From: Flavobacteriales bacterium
GTDB lineage: Bacteria > Bacteroidota > Bacteroidia > Flavobacteriales > Flavobacteriaceae
DNA length: 24,192 bases
Assembly: GCA_003229235.1 (NCBI GenBank)
Contig: QIIH01000308.1
Span: 1 to 24,192 of the forward strand
Direction: 5' to 3'
The translations under genes and the position numbers were made by a program. The notes beneath the pieces were generated by a model, which saw only the letters and a list, made by a program, of their open reading frames with translations, had not been told where the DNA came from and ran no database searches. Positions 15,769 through 22,220 of the stretch are shown piece by piece (the first letter of the stretch is position 1; every line of letters begins with the position of its first letter).

Positions 15769-17172
15769 TCAGTCAATTAATAGTGCATATACCTCGGCAA
15801 TCGAAGTAATTCCGTCTCGAATTAATTCCAAGGCCTTTTGGGAGATTGGTTCGTATTGTATACTCGGAAGATTAGCAACTCCAGCGATATCATTCTGTTT
15901 GAGTAATTTTTTTACTTCGGCATTAATTGGGATACATTCATAAACTGCAACCCGCCCTTTATAACCTGTATAATAGCAAGTATCACAGCCCACAGGAACA
16001 AAATGAGTGTCAACAAGTGATAAAAGTCCATTGCCTCTTTCTTCTTCACTTAATAGTTGCTGCTCTTTACAGTCAGGACACAGCTTACGTACCAAACGTT
16101 GAGCTACCGAAATTTTTAAAGTCTCAGACAACAAAAAAGGAGGAACCCCCATATCGATGAGCCTCGAAAGGGTACCTGCAGCAGAATTAGTATGAATTGT
16201 AGACAACACCAAATGTCCAGTTAGACTTGCTCTAATTGCCATTTGGGCAGTTTTTTCGTCTCTAATTTCGCCCAACATAATGATGTCGGGGTCTTGACGT
16301 AAAAAAGACTTAAGTGCAGCAGTAAACGTAAGCCCAATATCTTCTTTCAGCTGAACTTGGTTAATTCCGTCTAGTGTATATTCGATTGGGTCTTCTATCG
16401 TAACAATATTGCAATCAATTTTATTAAGCAGCTTTAAAGTGGCATAAAGCGTGGTTGTCTTTCCAGAACCTGTTGGGCCAGAAATTAAGATAATCCCCTT
16501 TGACGCTTTCGCAGCTTCTAAATAATGTGCTTGTTCTGCGTTTTGCATTCCTAAACTCTCCATAGAGAGATGCGATGTATCTTTTCCTAGCAATCGCATT
16601 ACCACTTTTTCGCCATAAAGAGTAGGCAAGACAGAAACGCGTATATCAAAAGCGTCATATTGGATTCTCCCATCCTGTGGAAGCCTACGTTCTGTAATAT
16701 TGAGCTTGGCTTTGATTTTTATTTTGTTGATTAGCTCTGCATATTGGTCTGCTTTAACCGCATAGCGTTCTACTAAGCGACCATCCATTCTGAAGCGAAT
16801 GCGGGCCTGTTTTTTATAAATTTCGAAATGAATATCACTGCTATCTGTGGCTTTGGCATCGTGAATCAAATTCTCAAGAAAATCTGTACTCATTACAAAT
16901 TCGCTTTGGCTTGCACCAGATTTAGTAAGTCGATAATATTTGGACAGAGCCTGTTTTATAAGATCTTTGGGGGTTTCTTCTAAAAAGACTTCGGTTCCGA
17001 ATAACATGGCGAGTTCGTTTGTGACCTGTTTGTGATTGTTGCCAATAATTGCATAACAATAAAGCCCGCTCGCCGTTTGCTGCTTAGGTATTATCCCATA
17101 CCGATGTGCTATCTCCCTATGCACCAATTGTTGTGTTGCCGTGTCTATTTGTATGTGCTGTAGTGTTTTCAT
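15769..17172 (-). CDS. gspE: Secretion ATPase GspE/PilB family
   Basis: The 467-residue cytoplasmic hexameric ATPase is expected to drive pseudopilus assembly. All motifs are present: Walker A GPTGSGKT (residues 232-239), Asp box IEDPIEY (259-265), Walker B IIMLGEIRD (297-305), His box STIHTN (324-329), and the zinc-binding tetracysteine motif CPDC (365-368) with CDTC (396-399). That zinc motif is typical of GspE and PilB and absent from PilT. Residues 1-90 form a shortened N1E/GspE_N-like region that would contact GspL. The ATG at 17172 overlaps the peptidase stop by 4 nt (ATGA), and an extension of 15 codons upstream would run deeper into that gene, so it is rejected. It is the only such ATPase in the window; no PilT-like retraction motor is seen. 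Confidence 0.96.
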   Translation of the reverse strand: MKTLQHIQIDTATQQLVHREIAHRYGIIPKQQTASGLYCYAIIGNNHKQVTNELAMLFGTEVFLEETPKDLIKQALSKYYRLTKSGASQSEFVMSTDFLENLIHDAKATDSSDIHFEIYKKQARIRFRMDGRLVERYAVKADQYAELINKIKIKAKLNITERRLPQDGRIQYDAFDIRVSVLPTLYGEKVVMRLLGKDTSHLSMESLGMQNAEQAHYLEAAKASKGIILISGPTGSGKTTTLYATLKLLNKIDCNIVTIEDPIEYTLDGINQVQLKEDIGLTFTAALKSFLRQDPDIIMLGEIRDEKTAQMAIRASLTGHLVLSTIHTNSAAGTLSRLIDMGVPPFLLSETLKISVAQRLVRKLCPDCKEQQLLSEEERGNGLLSLVDTHFVPVGCDTCYYTGYKGRVAVYECIPINAEVKKLLKQNDIAGVANLPSIQYEPISQKALELIRDGITSIAEVYALLID

Positions 17173-17666
17173 AAAACATTTAGGTTGTTGGTAAAAAAGT
17201 TTAAATCTAACGCCCATCCGAGGCCTTTAAGAGCTAATATATAGCCTGATAAAATCCCCGCAAGCGGAATAGAATTAGAACTGATAAACCGTCCTGCGAT
17301 AATCATTAAGACAAGACTTAAGAGTAGCCCGCTAATAAAAAACACCATATAACTATAAAGGCTAAAAAATGGGATCACAGCTACAAAAAACAAGACATCA
17401 CCTACCCCAATATGTGCCTTTAAAGGATTTGTAAAATGCCTAGTTTTAAACCAAAGATAAAGGCACATGCCAGCCATAACCAATGCCGTAAATCCGAGCG
17501 AATACAGCCCCTCACTCCATGGCCGGTTAACTACCATAGCGTCAAAAACTCCTAATCCAAGCAGCAATACCAAAAACAAAACGTGTATTGCTCTAGCCTT
17601 AAAATCTTGATACGTGATTCCGAGCGTAGCGATGGTAAATGCGATATTTGATGCAATTATTAGCAT
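17169..17666 (-). CDS. Short prepilin peptidase (aspartyl protease A24 family, no methylase domain)
   Basis: The 165-residue polytopic membrane protein has about five to six hydrophobic helices. The two catalytic aspartates of A24 peptidases are recognisable: Asp21 in ITYQDFKAR and Asp90 in the HIGVGD motif (GxGD). It cleaves prepilin leaders at the cytoplasmic face of the inner membrane. Canonical GspO/PilD is about 270-290 residues and has an N-terminal cysteine-containing N-methylation domain, which is absent here. The size resembles TadV/CpaA or archaeal-type peptidases. Start ATG 17666 shares one base with the stop of the major pseudopilin gene (TGATG), and the preceding TTG codon is a less likely start. 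Its position between the pseudopilin and GspE genes indicates that its substrates are the operon's own pseudopilins. Confidence 0.87.
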   Translation of the reverse strand: MLIIASNIAFTIATLGITYQDFKARAIHVLFLVLLLGLGVFDAMVVNRPWSEGLYSLGFTALVMAGMCLYLWFKTRHFTNPLKAHIGVGDVLFFVAVIPFFSLYSYMVFFISGLLLSLVLMIIAGRFISSNSIPLAGILSGYILALKGLGWALDLNFFTNNLNVL

Positions 17667-18097
17667 CAATCTTTTGTTACCTCTTGAAGGTTTTTATTAT
17701 GATCTATTTCCCAAGTATTATAAACGCCGTCACCATCAAAGTCGGACAAAGCAACAGCTCGAGCCTTAAAAGAGTTTGTGCTAGCCTCAACAATCTGAAT
17801 ATTGTATACGGCTTGCCCTCCTTGATCTATAGTAGATTCTTGTGTAAACCCTAGTTCGTCAAAGTCTGAAGTATATCGCGAAAAGCGATAAAAATAACTT
17901 TTCTCTAAGGCATGTACTTGATTGAGCATACTCTGTGCCTCTATGGCCTTGGCTTGGCCAATAACAGCTGTCTGATCGGGTAATACCATTAAAATTAGGA
18001 TTCCAATAATACAGAGTACAATTAGGATTTCTGTCATAGAATAGGCAGCTAAAGAGCCTATCGATGTTTTCTTTTTTATTTGTGTTTTGTCTTTCAT
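17666..18097 (-). CDS. gspG: Major pseudopilin (GspG-like) with C-terminal EF-hand-like loop
   Basis: The 143-residue protein has a basic leader (MKDKTQIKKKTSIGSLAA) followed by YSMTEILIVLCIIGILILM, a class III prepilin segment. If cleavage falls between Ala18 and Tyr19, Glu23 is at +5 and Pro40 at +22, as in type IV pilins and GspG. The usual Gly at -1 is Ala. The globular part starts like GspG (AIEAQSMLNQVHALEKSYF) and ends with DFDGDGVYNTWE at 119-130. That is a full 12-residue EF-hand pattern with D1, D3, D5, G6 and E12. GspG proteins bind calcium near the C-terminus, so calcium-dependent folding is likely here by analogy, although the motif is of a different kind. The gene lies 21 bp after gspF and directly before the peptidase. 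Confidence 0.88.
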   Translation of the reverse strand: MKDKTQIKKKTSIGSLAAYSMTEILIVLCIIGILILMVLPDQTAVIGQAKAIEAQSMLNQVHALEKSYFYRFSRYTSDFDELGFTQESTIDQGGQAVYNIQIVEASTNSFKARAVALSDFDGDGVYNTWEIDHNKNLQEVTKD

Positions 18098-18118
18098 TAT
18101 TTTGCGATTATGGGTTTA

Positions 18119-19240
18119 TTAGCCCCCGATTACTTCACTTAGATTAAACATTGGTGCATACATAGCTATCATTATAACCCCAACTATGCTTCCGATAAAA
18201 ACGATAAGCATCGGCTCAATAACGGCTCCCATCATTTTGGTTTTATGGTCTACCTCTGTGTTATACTGTTTTGCTAGGGTATCGAACATACTATCGAGTT
18301 GGTTAACCTGTTCTGCAACGCTTACCATCGAGAGAATCTGATGGTCAAATATTTTATGTTTTTTCATAGATTGACTCAGTGATAAACCGTGCATTAAATC
18401 ACTTTTAGCTGCTATCAGAGCCTTTTCTAACGGATAAAAGCCTACAACTTTCTGAGCCATCTCGATAGAGGCTACAATTGATGTCCTTGCCAATAACAAG
18501 AGGGCCATGGCTTGACAAAACCGCGTTAAGTAAATCTCCCTTATCAGTTTCCCGAAAAATGGTATTCCCAACAATATTTTGGACTGTATGGCTCTAAACT
18601 TAGGTCTGTTTTTGACAACTCGATATACAAGAACTGTAACTGCAATTATTACTATGAAGGCTAAAAATATCAGATTAAATTTTTCTGACAGCGCCATAAC
18701 AAATTTAGTAATTGGTGGTAGTTCTTTATTAAATTGACTAAACACCGAACCAAACATTGGCACCACATAACTCAACATAAAATAGAGCGTTATCAAGGTG
18801 AGCCCTAGCACAAATGCCGGATAGGTTAGCATAGCGATCATTTGCTTTCTGAGCGCTACTTTTTTCTCAAAATATACTTGCAAAGCTGAAAGGACTTCAG
18901 CCAGTTTACGAGTTTCTTCCCCAATTTTTAAGCTGAAGATTTCGTAATCGGTAAAAGCTCCAGTGTCTTTAGCAGCCAGAAAAAACATTTTCCCCGCCAC
19001 AACATCGATCAAAATCGCGTCAACAATCGCTTTGGTTTTAGAATTCTTTTGCTGCTCTGACAAAATGGTTAAGGCAGTTTTAAAGTCTACTTGTGCAGCC
19101 AATAACATGGTAAAATCTTTATAAAATTGCATTTTTCGCTTGCTATTAAAGGCTGGCGTCCAGTTAAACAAGATGTCTTTTTTAACTTTTTTAGCGCGAC
19201 TCGCTTCTTGGGTCGATATGTTAGATAACGAGATACTCAT
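18119..19240 (-). CDS. gspF: Inner-membrane platform protein GspF/PilC family
   Basis: The 373-residue protein has two repeated T2SSF domains at about residues 38-160 and 238-360. Transmembrane segments lie at about 137-163, 188-208 and 338-363. Family features include KIGEETRKLAEVLSALQVYF followed by a basic segment and MLTYPAFVLGL in the first half, and SVAEQVNQLDSMFDTLA, then IEPMLIVFIGSIVGVIM, in the second half. GspF is the core on which GspE drives pseudopilin insertion. The cytoplasmic N-terminus of about 37 residues is basic. The ATG shares one base with the preceding pseudopilin stop (TAATG), indicating translational coupling. Confidence 0.94.
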   Translation of the reverse strand: MSISLSNISTQEASRAKKVKKDILFNWTPAFNSKRKMQFYKDFTMLLAAQVDFKTALTILSEQQKNSKTKAIVDAILIDVVAGKMFFLAAKDTGAFTDYEIFSLKIGEETRKLAEVLSALQVYFEKKVALRKQMIAMLTYPAFVLGLTLITLYFMLSYVVPMFGSVFSQFNKELPPITKFVMALSEKFNLIFLAFIVIIAVTVLVYRVVKNRPKFRAIQSKILLGIPFFGKLIREIYLTRFCQAMALLLLARTSIVASIEMAQKVVGFYPLEKALIAAKSDLMHGLSLSQSMKKHKIFDHQILSMVSVAEQVNQLDSMFDTLAKQYNTEVDHKTKMMGAVIEPMLIVFIGSIVGVIMIAMYAPMFNLSEVIGG

Positions 19241-19707
19241 TACATTTGTAATTTATTTGCAGCGAAATATTCTTTAAAAAAATAGAGTCGCAGGGGTTGT
19301 CCAAACAATCGGGTCTCTACCCATAATTCTCTTAGTAATGGACGTTTATCAGGCGTATTGACCTTTATGGCATTCACCTCAATTTGATTCACTGGAATAG
19401 AGTCTTTAACGGCTTCTTTTTGACGGTATAAAAAGGTGTTTTCTAGAATATAAGTTACTCTCGAAGCATCGTAATTAATTAAAGTAAATGCATTGGGTTC
19501 GTCCCAAAAAACATGAGTAGCCGTGGCCAGGTCTTCTTCTAAATGTTGTGAAAATGCCAGTAATTGTAAGTGTTCGTTAGCATTTTTAGAATAGTTATGA
19601 GCCCGCCCGCCTGCCATAGAAACGCTTGTATAAACTAAAGCAATAACAATGCTCAGCAACGCCATGGCAATTATCATTTCGAAAAGTGTGAAGGCAGCTA
19701 CTTTCAT
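19240..19707 (-). CDS. Minor pseudopilin (GspJ-like)
   Basis: The 155-residue protein has a very short leader, MKVAA, then FTLFEMIIAMALLSIVIAL. Cleavage after Ala5 gives Phe at +1 and Glu10 at +5, typical of pseudopilins except for Ala instead of Gly at -1. The globular part contains a beta-rich region ending in GQPLRLYFFKEYF. Length and the order with the next smaller pseudopilin suggest a GspJ role in the tip complex, but subtype cannot be fixed by eye. It overlaps the upstream pseudopilin gene by 4 nt and the gspF start by 1 nt. Confidence 0.8.
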   Translation of the reverse strand: MKVAAFTLFEMIIAMALLSIVIALVYTSVSMAGGRAHNYSKNANEHLQLLAFSQHLEEDLATATHVFWDEPNAFTLINYDASRVTYILENTFLYRQKEAVKDSIPVNQIEVNAIKVNTPDKRPLLRELWVETRLFGQPLRLYFFKEYFAANKLQM

Positions 19708-20051
19708 CGTTCTATTTTTTTAAATTCAAAAAGATCGAAGCGAAGTGTGTCTGTTTTATGAATAATCACCAAGGATTGTAAGTTTAAACCGTTTGATGAA
19801 TAGTCTAATGAGCCGTTCTGATGGTTTATAGACAAACCAGACTCTTTTGTTTTAAGCAAACCCAAAGTATCGGTATGAATAGCAATAGACTGCTTGAGTT
19901 TAGAATCCATGGTATAGTAATCGACAGGAGGTTGCACATTTGTTACTCGAACAAAAGTGCTTAAACCTATGGTTAAACAGAACGAAATAATCGCAATTGC
20001 AATTACTGCTTCTAAAAGCGAAGAGCCCGATATATGTACAGATCTCTTCAT
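19704..20051 (-). CDS. Minor pseudopilin (GspI/GspH-like)
   Basis: The 115-residue protein has leader MKRSVHISG followed by SSLLEAVIAIAIISFCLTIG. Cleavage after Gly9 places Glu14 at +5. It is the only pseudopilin here with the classical Gly at -1. The small size and beta-rich remainder fit GspI or GspH type minor pseudopilins of the tip. It overlaps both neighbours by 4 nt (ATGA), so it is probably produced together with the GspJ-like protein and the beta-helix protein. Confidence 0.78.
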   Translation of the reverse strand: MKRSVHISGSSLLEAVIAIAIISFCLTIGLSTFVRVTNVQPPVDYYTMDSKLKQSIAIHTDTLGLLKTKESGLSINHQNGSLDYSSNGLNLQSLVIIHKTDTLRFDLFEFKKIER

Positions 20052-21259
20052 ATTTTTTTTACAATTAGTGGAGCGCCACTGCCCAATTCTGGCAATTCAA
20101 TCCCAAAAAATAATTCTGGTTTTTCCAGTTTGCTAAGCGTAACATCTTTTAGCAAATTACTATAGCGAGTACTGGTGGTTTTATATAATAATGCCGAACT
20201 AAACACGGTTCCTTGTACATCTCCATAAAGCTCTAAAATTCCGTCACAGTAAAGTAGTCCTTCAATTTTTGCATCCTTTTGAACTACCAGCTCTTGCATT
20301 TTTTCGAAAGCCAATCCCGCTCCAGTGAGTATTACTGCGCCAGAGACTTTAGATTTTTCTCCAATCTCGATTCGACCAAGCTCATCACCACTTCCTGGCA
20401 CCACTAAAATAGAAGGGTAATAGAGTTGAACATTCTTGCCAGTTTGTATTTGAACACTGGCAATGACTTGTAGATTGCCTTTAAAATCGTCTTCGAAAAT
20501 TACTTTGGGAGCCAACACAATTATGTCTTCTAATATTGCTGATTTTTTAACGATTAGCGTGTCTGCAGATCGTACAATTATATTGCCTTTTAGCGTTACT
20601 AATTCTAAAAAATTAGAAACGTCAAATAGTATCGTCGGTTCAGAAAAATCTTGAATCAAGAGATTATTTTCTAGCCCTTCGATAAAGCCTTCTTCCCAAT
20701 TTTCAGGAATAAAATTGCTAGGCAATTCGTATTTTGGTAGAACTTTTTTTGAAATTAATTGCTGCCCCGAGTGTGTTGCTTTTTGGCTACTTTGCCCGTT
20801 TACTGATATTTTCTTGACTTTCTCAGGGCTGCTATAAATAGTTCCTTTAAGCGTGGTGTCTCCAGAAATTTTAAGAGGTTCGTCGTTATTTCGAATATAA
20901 AAGATAGGGTCATTATCTGCCTTACTCCATCCCATTAAATAATGTTGTATAAAATTTTCTTGTGCAATAAACATTTGTGCTTTAACCACCTCTAAAAAAC
21001 CCCATGGGCGCTTGCTTAGATCAATTCTCACGCCTTTTGATGGGTCTGCTTGATACTCAACTGGATTTTGCGAGAGTTCGTTAAAATGAGCCTTTGCCAA
21101 AGCTTGGGCTGAGAATCGCTGTCTTAGTAAGTCTGACCGCAATTGGTAGTGATCTTCTAATTGAGTATTCACAGAAAAAATCAACACAAAACCATAACAA
21201 AGTAGGGCTGTAATCACCGCCATAAAAATGGCATACGTTATAGAAGCCGCTTTTATCAT
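20048..21259 (-). CDS. Pseudopilin-like N-terminus fused to a bactofilin-like beta-helix domain (GspK position)
   Basis: The 403-residue protein begins MIKAASITYAIFMAVITALLCYGFVLIF. This is a short leader and a hydrophobic helix resembling a prepilin segment, with Ala5^Ser6 a possible cleavage site and no Glu at +5. GspK also lacks that Glu. Residues about 30-75 look helical. From about 135 to 370 there are regularly spaced short beta-turn units: LKGNIIVRSADTLIVKKSA, DIIVLAPKVIF, GRIEIGEKSKVSGAVILTG, VVQKDAKIEGLLYCDG and LELYGDVQGTVFSSALLYKT. This rhythm is like bactofilin/polymer-forming beta-helices. Gene order (tip pseudopilins next to it) suggests it caps or decorates the pseudopilus, replacing the globular domain of GspK. 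It is coupled to the MORN gene by TAATG and to the next gene by ATGA. The beta-helix reading is by eye. Confidence 0.75.
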   Translation of the reverse strand: MIKAASITYAIFMAVITALLCYGFVLIFSVNTQLEDHYQLRSDLLRQRFSAQALAKAHFNELSQNPVEYQADPSKGVRIDLSKRPWGFLEVVKAQMFIAQENFIQHYLMGWSKADNDPIFYIRNNDEPLKISGDTTLKGTIYSSPEKVKKISVNGQSSQKATHSGQQLISKKVLPKYELPSNFIPENWEEGFIEGLENNLLIQDFSEPTILFDVSNFLELVTLKGNIIVRSADTLIVKKSAILEDIIVLAPKVIFEDDFKGNLQVIASVQIQTGKNVQLYYPSILVVPGSGDELGRIEIGEKSKVSGAVILTGAGLAFEKMQELVVQKDAKIEGLLYCDGILELYGDVQGTVFSSALLYKTTSTRYSNLLKDVTLSKLEKPELFFGIELPELGSGAPLIVKKI

Positions 21260-21948
21260 TATTTCAATTTAATCTGAGTTGAATCACTTTTTTTTCTAAA
21301 CAAACGCTGGAACAAAGTGGATTTTTTGTCTTTGGGATTTGTCAAGGAATCTTGGGGCTTTTTCTTAAAAATCTTGTTCCAAAGCGAAACTTTTCCCGCG
21401 ATAGAATCTTCTCGTTTTTTTACAATACTGGGGCGTTCATTAAAAACTCTATAATCTCGATACCAAGTAGTATCCTTTAATTGATGATTAATCCATTTAC
21501 CTGCTTTTTGACCACCACGATAATGACCTGATATTAAAAGTTGACCTTTGGTGTCAAACTCCAGATATGCTCCTGATTTACGGCCACCTTTATAGCTAAC
21601 TTCTTTATAGTAATTGCCATTGGGATGCCAAGATTTCCATAACCCTGTTTTAAGCCCATAAATAAATTGCCCTTTTTGAGCTAGGTTGTTAGAGGCATAA
21701 TACTTCGTGTATTTGTCATGCAAAACGGCTCCTCCTGCAGAACTATAGGAGTTGTTGATTTGGCCTGATCGAAACCAAAAATAATGGCGGCCTTTTTCGG
21801 TAATGCGCTCTTTAGTATAAATGTAAAAGTGAATATCGTACTGCTGGGTTCTAATATACCGTTTGTGAAGATAATCGTTATAAAACGACATACAGAGACA
21901 TGCTGCAATGGCTATGGCCGTGTATATAAATACGCCTTGCTTTTTCAT
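21259..21948 (-). CDS. MORN-repeat membrane protein, first gene of the secretion operon
   Basis: The 229-residue protein starts MKKQGVFIYTAIAIAACLCMS, an N-terminal membrane anchor or uncleaved signal at about residues 5-21. Residues about 90-165 carry MORN-type repeats (GLKTGLWKSWHPNGNYYKEV, GGRKSGAYLEFDTKGQLLIS, GGQKAGKWINH). The C-terminal about 50 residues are strongly basic and low in complexity. MORN proteins of this sort are widespread in Bacteroidota, often mislabelled as antitoxins, with no defined role. Its stop overlaps the next start by one base (TAATG). This ties it to the secretion genes, perhaps as an accessory scaffold. The ATG at 21948 is chosen over a start 19 codons upstream because the upstream version would put a polar extension before the hydrophobic anchor. 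Confidence 0.8.
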   Translation of the reverse strand: MKKQGVFIYTAIAIAACLCMSFYNDYLHKRYIRTQQYDIHFYIYTKERITEKGRHYFWFRSGQINNSYSSAGGAVLHDKYTKYYASNNLAQKGQFIYGLKTGLWKSWHPNGNYYKEVSYKGGRKSGAYLEFDTKGQLLISGHYRGGQKAGKWINHQLKDTTWYRDYRVFNERPSIVKKREDSIAGKVSLWNKIFKKKPQDSLTNPKDKKSTLFQRLFRKKSDSTQIKLK

Positions 21949-22023
21949 TAGAATCAATATTTTATGTAGATTTCGGGACCAATTCCGCCAAGGGCGAAAA
22001 GGCACTTTACTTAAATCATAACA

Positions 22024-22053
22024 TAAAGGTATTTATCCCCTACTGTTATCAAA
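22024..22053 (-). promoter_or_regulatory. Candidate promoter of the 13-gene secretion operon
   Basis: On the minus strand TTTG (22053-22050) is followed after 18 nt by TACCTTTA (22031-22024), one mismatch from TAnnTTTG. Transcription would start near 22018, leaving a leader of about 70 nt before the MORN gene ATG. It is the only good candidate in the 272-bp divergent region for this direction. Confidence 0.45.
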
Positions 22054-22056
22054 CAG
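22043..22056. promoter_or_regulatory. Short palindrome overlapping the operon's -33 box
   Basis: CTGTT (22043-22047) and AACAG (22052-22056) form a perfect 5-bp inverted repeat around ATCA. It overlaps the predicted -33 element of the secretion operon and could be an operator. Such short palindromes also occur by chance, so the call is weak. Confidence 0.2.
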
Positions 22057-22184
22057 CAAATTCATAAGCGTAGCGATTCAATTAATAATAGTATTAGTTC
22101 CTTTAAAATCGCGTATAGGATTACTATTCTTTTAGGATGTTAATTGGGTGGTTTTAAATACAATCCCTAGTGCTGCAAAAACTG

Positions 22185-22192
22185 TATGTTTG
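22185..22192 (+). promoter_or_regulatory. -7 element of the symporter promoter (TATGTTTG)
   Basis: TATGTTTG is an exact match to the Bacteroidota -7 consensus TAnnTTTG. It lies 28 bp before the symporter ATG at 22221, giving a leader of about 20-25 nt. No clear TTG is found at the usual -33 distance. Its place downstream of the alternative GTG start at 22170 supports the ATG as the true start. Confidence 0.5.
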
Positions 22193-22220
22193 CAATACTC
22201 GTAGACAAACTATAAATACC

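Larger units (their letters stand above)
21949..22220. other. Divergent intergenic region between the secretion operon and the symporter
   Basis: This 272-bp stretch is bounded by two divergent start codons and holds the candidate promoters and palindrome listed separately. I see no ORF, RNA gene or terminator in it. Confidence 0.6.

Noticed and set aside
21259..21948. Calling the MORN protein an antitoxin (YwqK-type annotation) with a toxin partner
   Set aside because: No toxin-like small gene is adjacent. The neighbours are secretion genes, and the antitoxin label for MORN proteins is weakly founded.
10720..21948. Type IVa pilus with twitching motility
   Set aside because: No PilT retraction ATPase and no full PilA-type major pilin with methylating peptidase are seen. 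The set is closer to T2SS, although genes elsewhere cannot be excluded.
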